DNA of 5,651 bases from Candidatus Adiutrix sp. (GCA_031283395.1 JAITBV010000002.1:1-5651); one strand, 5' to 3'. Counted from the first letter of the stretch, positions 1 to 5,525 are shown. Notes: a model not told the origin generated them from the letters alone. Numbers and translations: made by a program.

Positions 1-1010
1 ACCGCGTGGCCCCGGGGGGCTTCCGGCCGGCCGGGCAGGGCCTCGTCCAGGGGCAGGCCGGCGGCCAGGCGGATCTGGGCCGCGGCCAGGTCCAGCCCGG
101 TCACTTCTTCCGTGACCCCGTGTTCCACCTGGAGCCGGGGGTTGACCTCCAGAAAGGCGAAGCCGGTTTCAGGGTGATACAGGGTCTCCAGGGTGCCAAG
201 GTGGTCGTAGCCCAGGCTCTCCATCACCCCGGCGGCCCGGTCGGCCAGGGCGCGCACCTCCTCCGGGGGCAGGGCCGGGGCCCCGGCCTCCTCCACCACC
301 TTTTGCCGGCGGCGCTGGACCGAGCAGTCGCGCTCGAAGATATGCACGGCCCGGCCGTGCTTGTCGGCCGCTATCTGAAATTCCACGTGGCGGGGATCGA
401 CCAGGAGGCGTTCGGCGTAGAGGGCCGGGTCGGAGAAGCTGCGGGCGGCCAGCTTGGCCGCCGATTCCAGGGCCCCGGCCAGTTTCGATCCCTCCCAGAC
501 CGGGGGCATGCCGATGCCGCCTCCGCCGGCGGCGGGTTTTATCAGGAGCGGCAGCCCCAGGGCGGCGGCGGCCCGGACCTGCTCCTCCAGGGGGCCCCGC
601 AAAGGGCCGGTCGAAGGGCAGACCGGAAAGCCCCGGGCGGCCATGATCTTCTTGGCCTCGGTTTTGTCCCCCAGAAGCCGGAGCCATTTGGGGTCGGGGC
701 CTATGAATACCAGGCCGGCCCGGATGACCTTTTCGGCAAAGGCGGGGTTTTCCGACAAAAAACCGTAACCGGGGTGGATGGCCTCGGCCCCGGCCTCAAG
801 GGCCTCGGCCACGATGGCTTCCTGGTTCAGATAGCTCTGGGGCGCGGGGGATGGCCCCAAAAGGCGGCTCTCGTCGGCCTCGGCCACATAGGGCAGGCCG
901 CGGTCGGCCTCGGAGTGGAGGACCACGCTTTTCAGGCCCATGCTCCTGAGGGTCCGCACCAGCCGGGCGGCCACGGTTCCCCGGTTGGCGATGGCGACTT
1001 TATGAAACAT
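1..1010 (-). CDS. accC: Biotin carboxylase (AccC-like, ATP-grasp), 3' end cut by window edge
   Basis: This is the N-terminal 336 codons of a biotin carboxylase, which uses ATP and bicarbonate to carboxylate biotin on a carrier protein. I translated the minus strand by hand and found no stop between the ATG at 1010-1008 and position 1. Seen in order: the N-terminal motif IANRG (residues 7-11); AIHPGYGFLSEN (77-88); GDK with K116; IKPAAGGGGIGM (157-168, ATP-grasp glycine loop); RHVE (207-210); ERDCSVQRRRQK (226-237); E275; FLEVNPRLQVEH (286-297). These match E. coli AccC almost residue for residue, including the positions of E288, N290, R292, Q294 and E296. The window ends at RGHA, just before the conserved C-terminal arginine. 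A typical subunit is about 450 residues, so at least 110 are missing; a fused biotin carrier cannot be excluded. An SD-like AGGGA lies about 4 bases before the ATG. Odd residues: I166, R235 and G298 (see findings). The substrate of the partner carboxyltransferase is not shown. Confidence 0.93.
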   Translation of the reverse strand, partial: MFHKVAIANRGTVAARLVRTLRSMGLKSVVLHSEADRGLPYVAEADESRLLGPSPAPQSYLNQEAIVAEALEAGAEAIHPGYGFLSENPAFAEKVIRAGLVFIGPDPKWLRLLGDKTEAKKIMAARGFPVCPSTGPLRGPLEEQVRAAAALGLPLLIKPAAGGGGIGMPPVWEGSKLAGALESAAKLAARSFSDPALYAERLLVDPRHVEFQIAADKHGRAVHIFERDCSVQRRRQKVVEEAGAPALPPEEVRALADRAAGVMESLGYDHLGTLETLYHPETGFAFLEVNPRLQVEHGVTEEVTGLDLAAAQIRLAAGLPLDEALPGRPEAPRGHA

Positions 1011-1104
1011 CGATCCCTTCACTCGGACATTTTTTCCGACCTGGCCCCGGCCTCGGGGGGAGAATCGGCCCGGCCGGCCCCGCTCCGACCCTTATCGGGG
1101 CGCC

Positions 1105-1134
1105 ATTATACCTTAGAATAGCGCTTTCGGCCAA
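1105..1134 (-). promoter_or_regulatory. Sigma70-type promoter for the biotin carboxylase gene
   Basis: On the minus strand TTGGCC (1134-1129) is followed by 18 bases and a perfect TATAAT (1110-1105). Transcription would start near 1098, leaving a leader of about 88 bases before the ATG at 1010. The -10 box is an exact consensus match in otherwise GC-rich DNA; the -35 matches 4 of 6 and the spacer is one base long. This is a sequence match only. Confidence 0.55.
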
Positions 1135-1157
1135 ATCAAAAATACATTTCACCCGCC

Positions 1158-1176
1158 GGCCCGGGCTGTCCCGGCC
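1158..1176. repeat. GC-rich inverted repeat with a one-base bulge
   Basis: GGCC-c-GGG (1158-1165) can pair with CCC-GGCC (1170-1176) across a CTGT loop, leaving one bulged C. No T-run follows on either strand, so it is not a simple terminator. It lies roughly 50-70 bp upstream of the start predicted for the sigma54-like promoter, so it could be an activator site, but GC-rich DNA makes such repeats by chance. Confidence 0.3.
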
Positions 1177-1200
1177 GTAATTTCAAGAATTTGGACAGAT

Positions 1201-1216
1201 TGGCTCATTTATTGCT
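1201..1216 (+). promoter_or_regulatory. Sigma54 (RpoN)-like -24/-12 promoter facing the TPR gene
   Basis: TGGCTC, 5 bases, TTGCT. The key dinucleotides GG (1202-1203) and GC (1214-1215) are separated by exactly 10 bases, as the sigma54 consensus (TGGCAC-N5-TTGC) requires; a T precedes the TGG as expected. Only one core base differs (T for A at 1205). The predicted start is near 1227. An overlapping sigma70 reading, TTGGAC (1191-1196), 19 bases, TTATAA (1216-1221), is possible but weaker. Confidence 0.5.
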
Positions 1217-1231
1217 TATAAACCGTCGAAG

Positions 1232-1248
1232 CCAGGGTTGAACCCTGG
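1232..1248. promoter_or_regulatory. Perfect 17-bp palindrome, candidate operator
   Basis: CCAGGGTT (1232-1239) and AACCCTGG (1241-1248) are exact reverse complements around a single G at 1240. The size and symmetry fit a binding site for a dimeric regulator. It lies 16 bases after the sigma54-like box and 26 bases before the -35 of the downstream sigma70-like promoter, so a bound protein could affect transcription of the TPR gene. No regulator gene is in the window and I do not recognise the site. Confidence 0.45.
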
Positions 1249-1273
1249 ACCCAAGTTCGGCGGGCCGCGATGC

Positions 1274-1302
1274 TTGGCCTGGGGCCGCGTATTTAGTATA
1301 TT
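1274..1302 (+). promoter_or_regulatory. Sigma70-type promoter for the TPR gene
   Basis: TTGGCC (1274-1279), a 17-base spacer and TATATT (1297-1302). This matches 4 of 6 bases at -35 and 5 of 6 at -10 with ideal spacing. Transcription would start near 1309, giving a leader of about 30 bases. The leftward carboxylase promoter has the same -35 hexamer, TTGGCC. Confidence 0.45.
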
Positions 1303-1338
1303 GAAGGCAACTTGGCCTAAAACACTCAGGTGGACCAG

Positions 1339-3516
1339 ATGGCTGACGACAGGCTGAATCCGGAGGGGTCCGAGCCCGGACCCGGCGGAAAGCTGGATCC
1401 CGGAACCGGCGCGGAAATCTACGTGGCGGCCGCGGCTGACGGCGGAATAGACTTAAGCGGCCTGGAGGCCGGGCCGGCGGTCGAAGAAGCCCCGCCGCCC
1501 AGCCCCGCGGAACCCGCCCCGCCTCCGCCGATGCCCGAGGCGCCCGTTCCGCCGGGGGTCGAGGACCTCCCCCCGCCGCTACCCTCGGACGGCTTGCTCG
1601 AAGACGATCTGGCCGGGGCCGCCGCGGCCCAGGCCGAATCCCAGCGGGCCGCCGTCCGCGCGGCCCAGGGCATGGACACGCACAAGCTGCGCCTGCCCTA
1701 TCTGGCGGCCGGCTTCGGCTTCCTTAAGACCTCCTTCGTCTGGCTGTGGAAGCAGTTCAAGGCCATTCCGCCCATGGACGACATTTTCGACCGGGTCATT
1801 TTTTCCATGGGCATGCAGAGAAAACCGGGCAGCATGTTGCGCCGGGCCGGCAACCTGCTCCTGCAGGGCCGCTCGAACGAGGCCGTGAAATGGTATCGCG
1901 ACATTCTCTCCCTAAGGCCCCTGACCGTGGAGGCCTACGACGGCCTGGGCCGGGCCTATCACCGATTGGGGCTCATCGAGGAGTCAGACCGCGAATTCAC
2001 CATTGCCGAAAACATGGAACGGCTGCTCCATAACCGCGACGACCTGGAGGCCGCCGCCGCCCTGGCCCAGGCCTTCCTTGACCGGCGGCAGGCCAAGATC
2101 GCCGTCTCAATGGTCGAGCCGATCCTGATAAGCCATTTTTATACGCCCACCAACAGTGAGCTTTTGAAGACCATGGGCCGCGTCTATCAGGAACTGCGTT
2201 CCAACCGGAAGCTCTATCAGGTTTACGCCGCCGGCCTGGCCCAGCACCCAGAGGATTATGAATACTACATTCTGAAGAGCGATGCCGAGCAGAAGCTGGG
2301 CCGCAACTCCGAAGGCGAACGCCTGATGAGGTGGGGCCGCCTGATGAAGAATCTGAAGGACAACCCCGAGGACGCGGCCACCAGGCTGACCATGGCCGAG
2401 ATATGCCTTAAGGAGCGCAAGTCCGCGGAGGCCTTGGCCTTTCTGCGCGAGGCGGCCGATGTGTCCCCTGGCAACGCCGGCCTCCGCAAGACCATTGCTG
2501 AAATGTGCTTCAAGGCCCGCAAGGTCAATGAGGGCCTGGACTTCCTGCGCGAGGCCGCCGCCGTGGCCCCGCAGGATGTCCCGCTTCGCATGACCATGTG
2601 TGAAATGTGCTTCAAGGAGCGTAAGGTCGATGAGGGCCTGGCCTTCCTGCGCGAGGCGGCTTTCATAGCCCAGGACGATGCCGGACTTCGCATGACCATC
2701 GGCGAAATGTGCTTCAAGGAGCACAGGACCGAAGACGGCTTGAAATACCTCTGCGAGGCGGCCGCCCTGACCCCGGAGAACACCGGTCTCCGCTGGCGCC
2801 TCTACAACCTCTACATGAAGCAGGGCGATATCGACACGGCCCTTAGGTATTTCCTGGAAATCGTGGCCCAGGATCCGGACAACGACGATCTGCAATACCG
2901 CCTGGCCGACTTCTATCGCCGGCATCACCGGCGGGAGGAGGCTCTGCCCATCTATAAGGCTTTGACCGCAAAGTACCCCCGCGAGCCCAAGCCTCACCTG
3001 ATGTATGGCGATTTGCTGTTCCAGATGGGCCAGATGGAGGAGGGCAAGCGCTTCAAGGAGCTGGCCAAATTACTGACTTACGGCCAGAAAACCAACCCGG
3101 ACCACCAGGAAACCGTGGCCTTCATGAAATACCTCTTCAGCCTCGGCCGGCACGCCGAAGCCTGCGAATGGCTGGACCGGGGCCTGGAAAAGTGGCCCTA
3201 CCACGGCGAACTGGTGATGATCAAGGTCAAGAACCTCTACAACGAATACCAGTACAAGGAAGCGGTGACCTACCTCAAGCGCCTTATCTCCGTCAGGCAC
3301 GAGGTGGCCGAGCCCCATATCTGGATAGCCATGTGCTACCAGCGCATGGGCGACAACATGGCCGCCCTGGCCGAGGCCCAGCTCAGCGCCCGGCTGGCCC
3401 CCAAGAGCTACACGGCCCACAAGGTCCTGGGAGATATCCTCAAGGAGCAGAAAAAGCTAAGCCAGGCCAACGCCGCTTACGAGGTGGCTGAAATGCTGCG
3501 CCATAAGCAGCAATGA
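1339..3516 (+). CDS. Large TPR-repeat protein with Pro/Ala-rich N-terminus, function unknown
   Basis: A 725-residue protein of tetratricopeptide repeats, helical hairpins that usually hold protein partners together. I chose the ATG at 1339 because AGGTGG (1328-1333) sits 5 bases before it; an in-frame GTG at 1330 would add three residues but overlaps that SD. Residues 1-115 are acidic and rich in Pro, Ala and Gly, probably disordered (poly-Pro near 51-82). Residues 117-145 form an aromatic, partly hydrophobic stretch containing WLWKQF, broken by lysines, so not a clear membrane helix. TPR-like repeats begin near residue 163. From residue 348 six contiguous 34-residue units run to 551, the first four very alike. 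More degenerate repeats fill 552-725. There is no catalytic motif and no signal peptide. It lies 85 bp upstream of the fused carboxyltransferase on the same strand, so a scaffold or regulatory role there is possible, but that is inference from position. Confidence 0.9.
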   Translation: MADDRLNPEGSEPGPGGKLDPGTGAEIYVAAAADGGIDLSGLEAGPAVEEAPPPSPAEPAPPPPMPEAPVPPGVEDLPPPLPSDGLLEDDLAGAAAAQAESQRAAVRAAQGMDTHKLRLPYLAAGFGFLKTSFVWLWKQFKAIPPMDDIFDRVIFSMGMQRKPGSMLRRAGNLLLQGRSNEAVKWYRDILSLRPLTVEAYDGLGRAYHRLGLIEESDREFTIAENMERLLHNRDDLEAAAALAQAFLDRRQAKIAVSMVEPILISHFYTPTNSELLKTMGRVYQELRSNRKLYQVYAAGLAQHPEDYEYYILKSDAEQKLGRNSEGERLMRWGRLMKNLKDNPEDAATRLTMAEICLKERKSAEALAFLREAADVSPGNAGLRKTIAEMCFKARKVNEGLDFLREAAAVAPQDVPLRMTMCEMCFKERKVDEGLAFLREAAFIAQDDAGLRMTIGEMCFKEHRTEDGLKYLCEAAALTPENTGLRWRLYNLYMKQGDIDTALRYFLEIVAQDPDNDDLQYRLADFYRRHHRREEALPIYKALTAKYPREPKPHLMYGDLLFQMGQMEEGKRFKELAKLLTYGQKTNPDHQETVAFMKYLFSLGRHAEACEWLDRGLEKWPYHGELVMIKVKNLYNEYQYKEAVTYLKRLISVRHEVAEPHIWIAMCYQRMGDNMAALAEAQLSARLAPKSYTAHKVLGDILKEQKKLSQANAAYEVAEMLRHKQQ
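2380..2787 (+). repeat. Four tandem 102-bp coding repeats within the TPR gene
   Basis: Units start at 2380, 2482, 2584 and 2686, each exactly 34 codons. Shared protein core: (A/C/G)E(I/M)C(L/F)K followed by a basic stretch, then GL-x-FLREAA or a close variant. Units 2-4 share the DNA string GAAATGTGCTTCAAGG, and units 1-3 share CTGCGCGAGGC. Two further units in register (2788-2991) are much more diverged. DNA-level likeness suggests recent duplication or gene conversion. Each of the four units carries a cysteine at its ninth residue (356, 390, 424, 458). Confidence 0.85.
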
Positions 3517-3519
3517 CGG

Positions 3520-3538
3520 GCCGGTTTGCCAAACCGGC
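3520..3538. promoter_or_regulatory. Perfect inverted repeat overlapping the -35 box of the carboxyltransferase promoter
   Basis: GCCGGTTT (3520-3527) and AAACCGGC (3531-3538) are exact reverse complements around GCC. It starts four bases after the TPR stop codon. No T-run follows, so it is a poor intrinsic terminator, although the RNA would form a stable hairpin. The -35 box (3526-3531) lies at its centre, which is where a repressor operator would sit. Confidence 0.5.
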
Positions 3539-3554
3539 GGCTTTCGGCTATACT
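3526..3554 (+). promoter_or_regulatory. Sigma70-type promoter for the fused carboxyltransferase
   Basis: TTGCCA (3526-3531), exactly 17 bases, TATACT (3549-3554); each box matches consensus at 5 of 6 positions. It is the best overall -35/-10 pair in the window. The start would be near 3561, leaving about 40 bases of leader. The carboxyltransferase can therefore probably be transcribed independently of the TPR gene. Confidence 0.6.
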
Positions 3555-3563
3555 CTGGTTCCG

Positions 3564-3578
3564 CCGGCCCGCGGCCGG
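3564..3578 (+). repeat. GC-rich hairpin in the carboxyltransferase leader
   Basis: CCGGCC (3564-3569), CGC, GGCCGG (3573-3578) is a perfect 6-bp stem with a 3-base loop. An alternative fold pairs TTCCGCCG (3559-3566) with CGGCCGGAA (3572-3580), with one bulged base. It lies just after the predicted transcription start and ends 13 bases before the SD (GGAG 3592-3595), so it could affect RNA stability or translation. Chance is possible at this GC content. Confidence 0.35.
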
Positions 3579-3601
3579 AAAAACGGAGACCGGAGTCGCC
3601 C

Positions 3602-5467
3602 ATGCCTGACCATGCCGATGTGCTGGAACTGTTCCGCAAGCGGACCCGTTCGCCCCTGCGGCCGCGGTCCAGCGACCTTATCCACGCCGTTTTCCCCGGC
3701 TTCCGCCAGAGTCCCTATTCCAGCGAAACCTTGATTTTGGGCGCGGTCGAGCAGTGGGGCCGGGATCTGTGCATCATCGCCCAGCAGAAACCCAAGCCGG
3801 AAAATCTGCGCACCCGCGAAGACCTGGCCAAGCTGAATCATGGCATGTTGACCGCCGATGACCATTCCAGGATCATCAGGACCATTCAAAAATCCGTGGA
3901 ACTGAAGGCCGCCGGCCGGCCGGCTTCCATCATCACCCTCATAGACACTTACGGGGCCGACATCTCCATGGAATCGGCCCGGAAGTTCCAGGCTTTCTTC
4001 ATAGCCCACCTCCTGAAGGTCTTTCTGACCGTGCCCGTTCCCACGGTGAGCGTGGTCATAGGCGAAGGCGGCAGCGGCGGCGCCCTGGCCATCCAGATGA
4101 CCGACCGGCGGGCCCAGTTTGATGACGCCCTTTACGCCACGGCCCCGCCGGAAAGCCTGGCGGCCATAATTTTCCGCGATGCCTCCAAGGTCAAGGAAGC
4201 CCTCCTGATCTCCAAGCCCACGGCCGCGGAATTGAAGGATTTCGGGGTCATAGACAAGGTGCTGGAGGCCCCCCCCAAGGTGACCGACGTGGCCGGCTAC
4301 GCCCGGGTGCTGGGGGCCTATTTGGAAAAGACGGTTCGGGCCCTGGGCCGGGTCAAGGTTGAAAGCCTCATCCGGGTGCGCCGCCGGCGCGCGGCCGCTT
4401 TCGGCGTGACCGCCCGGGAGAGCGGGGAGGATGGCGGCAAGAGGTGGACTTCCTGGTTCAGCCTCACGCCCCTCAGGCGCAAGCATATGCCCTCACCGGA
4501 CATCAAGACCTTCACCGCCAATGACCTGGACCTCCAGCCGGGCGACGACTGGGGCGCTTGGCAGGACCCGGCCAGCCGCCGCCCGGACGAGTTCGTCAAG
4601 TGCGGCGAACTGAGCCTCAAAGGCGAGGACCAGGATGGCTGCGGCGCGGTCATTGCCTTGAATAAGTTCATGGACAACCACTATGTCTGCCCCGAGTGCG
4701 GCCGCAGCAGCATCATGGGGGCCCTGGGCTGGATCAAGTGTCTCTCCGACGAGGACACCTTCCAGGAACTGAACCGGGACCTGACAGTGCACGACCTGTT
4801 GCACCCCGCGCTTCTGACCCCGGAATATGCCGCCTTTATCGCCAAGCAGGCCAAGCGTTCGCCGTTCCGCGAAGCTCTGGTCACCGGGGAGGCCCGGGTC
4901 TTCGGCCGCCGGGTGGCCCTGGCTATCTGCGAGTTCTATTTTTCCGGCGGCACCATGGGGGTGGTTTTCGGAGAAAAGTTCTACCGCCTGGTCCAATACG
5001 CTCTGGAAAAAAAGCTGCCCCTGGTCAGCCTGTGCTGTTCCGGGGGCGCCCGGCTCTATGAGGGGACGCCCGCCCTGATGCAGATGGTCAAGACCGTCAA
5101 CGGCGTCACCCGGCTGAAGCGGGAGGGGCTGCCTTTCATCTCCATCCTGGGGGACCCGTCCACGGGCGGGGCCATCGCCAGCTACGCGGCCCTGGGCGAC
5201 ATCATACTGGCCGAGCCCAACGCCCTGGTCATCTTCACCGGCCCCCGGGTCATGGCCTCGCGCGGTTTCCCGGTCCATGAGGAGGATGTGCGGGCGGTCA
5301 GCCTCTGCCGGGCCTCGGAGGCTATTTACGATGATCTGCGCTATTATTATGATATCCGGGGCATCCAGGAAACCGCGGCCCGCTCGGAATTGAAGGCGCG
5401 GATTTTCAAGTATCTGGAATATTATGAGAACGGGCAGCCCAGGAGCAACCGCTACTGGAACCGCTAG
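3602..5467 (+). CDS. accA/accD: Fused acetyl-CoA carboxylase carboxyltransferase, AccA-like then AccD-like
   Basis: A 621-residue single-chain carboxyltransferase that should move the carboxyl group from carboxybiotin-BCCP to acetyl-CoA, giving malonyl-CoA for fatty acid synthesis. Start: ATG 3602 with GGAG (3592-3595) six bases upstream. Residues about 20-245 are AccA-like: TLIDTYGA (112-119), VVIGEGGSGGALAI (151-164, oxyanion-hole loop) and a PPES motif (182-185) in place of the usual PEG. The roughly 60-residue N-terminal helical part of E. coli AccA is missing. Residues 246-330 are a basic linker; RWTSWFSLTPLRRK (281-294) resembles an AccD N-terminus. Residues 331-605 are AccD-like: a zinc ribbon with Cys 334, 347, 363 and 366, FSGGTMG (447-453), SGGARLYE (480-487), DPSTGG (518-523) and AEPNAL...GPRV (537-550). 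The AccD C-terminus is diverged. Separate AccA and AccD total over 600 residues in E. coli, so both catalytic domains are present. Domain assignment is secure; acetyl-CoA as substrate is inferred from the AccA/AccD type. Confidence 0.93.
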   Translation: MPDHADVLELFRKRTRSPLRPRSSDLIHAVFPGFRQSPYSSETLILGAVEQWGRDLCIIAQQKPKPENLRTREDLAKLNHGMLTADDHSRIIRTIQKSVELKAAGRPASIITLIDTYGADISMESARKFQAFFIAHLLKVFLTVPVPTVSVVIGEGGSGGALAIQMTDRRAQFDDALYATAPPESLAAIIFRDASKVKEALLISKPTAAELKDFGVIDKVLEAPPKVTDVAGYARVLGAYLEKTVRALGRVKVESLIRVRRRRAAAFGVTARESGEDGGKRWTSWFSLTPLRRKHMPSPDIKTFTANDLDLQPGDDWGAWQDPASRRPDEFVKCGELSLKGEDQDGCGAVIALNKFMDNHYVCPECGRSSIMGALGWIKCLSDEDTFQELNRDLTVHDLLHPALLTPEYAAFIAKQAKRSPFREALVTGEARVFGRRVALAICEFYFSGGTMGVVFGEKFYRLVQYALEKKLPLVSLCCSGGARLYEGTPALMQMVKTVNGVTRLKREGLPFISILGDPSTGGAIASYAALGDIILAEPNALVIFTGPRVMASRGFPVHEEDVRAVSLCRASEAIYDDLRYYYDIRGIQETAARSELKARIFKYLEYYENGQPRSNRYWNR

Positions 5468-5507
5468 AGCCTCAAGCGGTTTAAGCGGAAAAAATCTTGA
5501 TTTTTTT
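5459..5507 (+). terminator. Probable terminator region after the carboxyltransferase gene
   Basis: AACCGCT (5459-5465) pairs with AGCGGTT (5475-5481), a 7-bp stem that overlaps the stop codon. Further on, AAAAAATC (5489-5496) mirrors GATTTTTT (5499-5506), ending in a run of seven T (5501-5507). The GC stem and the T-run are about 20 bases apart, so it is not a textbook intrinsic terminator. The A/T hairpin could act in both directions. Confidence 0.45.
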
Positions 5508-5525
5508 CAGCTTATGTTATAGATT
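5497..5525 (+). promoter_or_regulatory. Candidate promoter for the tRNA-Val gene, with GC-rich discriminator
   Basis: TTGATT (5497-5502), 17 bases, TAGATT (5520-5525), each 4 of 6 to consensus, predicting a start near 5532, about 7 bases before the mature tRNA. The bases after the -10 (GAGGGGCC) are GC-rich, as in stringently controlled stable-RNA promoters. The -35 lies within the preceding terminator-like element. TATAGA (5518-5523) is an alternative -10. Confidence 0.35.

Larger units (their letters stand above)
1011..1338. other. Divergent intergenic regulatory region (328 bp, no gene seen)
   Basis: This is the shared upstream region of the leftward biotin carboxylase gene and the rightward TPR gene. 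Its middle part (about 1100-1310) is clearly more AT-rich than the flanking genes, as expected for promoters. It holds a leftward promoter (1105-1134), a GC hairpin (1158-1176), a sigma54-like element (1201-1216), a perfect palindrome (1232-1248) and a rightward sigma70-like promoter (1274-1302). The octamer CTTGGCCT occurs twice, at 1273-1280 and 1311-1318. I found no credible small ORF with a ribosome binding site and no RNA gene. Confidence 0.7.

Noticed and set aside
6..1121. A 371-codon open frame on the plus strand
   Set aside because: It is the antisense shadow of the biotin carboxylase gene, whose minus-strand translation matches AccC motif after motif. The plus-strand product is Gly/Pro/Arg-rich low-complexity sequence with no recognisable domain.
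1270..1296. Eight-codon leader peptide ORF upstream of the TPR gene
   Set aside because: There is no SD, it overlaps the predicted promoter, and it has no run of regulatory codons.
1330..1338. GTG at 1330 as start of the TPR protein
   Set aside because: The AGGTGG SD overlaps this GTG and is correctly spaced for the ATG at 1339. No SD precedes the GTG.
1687..1773. Membrane helix in the TPR protein (residues 117-145)
   Set aside because: The hydrophobic run is interrupted by lysines and is short. A peripheral or buried segment is at least as likely.
2107..2997. Minus-strand open frames of 296 and 172 codons opposite the TPR gene
   Set aside because: Their internal repeats only mirror the 102-bp TPR repeats. 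There is no promoter or SD support, and the plus strand has clear TPR register.
3520..3538. Intrinsic terminator after the TPR gene
   Set aside because: The stem is perfect but no T-run follows; GGCTTTCGG is not a U-tract. It is listed instead as an inverted repeat over the promoter.
3548..5278. Long minus-strand open frames of 312 and 261 codons opposite the carboxyltransferase
   Set aside because: The plus strand encodes a clear AccA/AccD protein throughout; the opposite frames are open because of the GC-rich codon bias.
4487..5467. Separate accD start at the internal ATG (residue 296)
   Set aside because: Only a weak AGG lies upstream, and the frame is continuous with the AccA half. Internal initiation cannot be excluded but is not supported.
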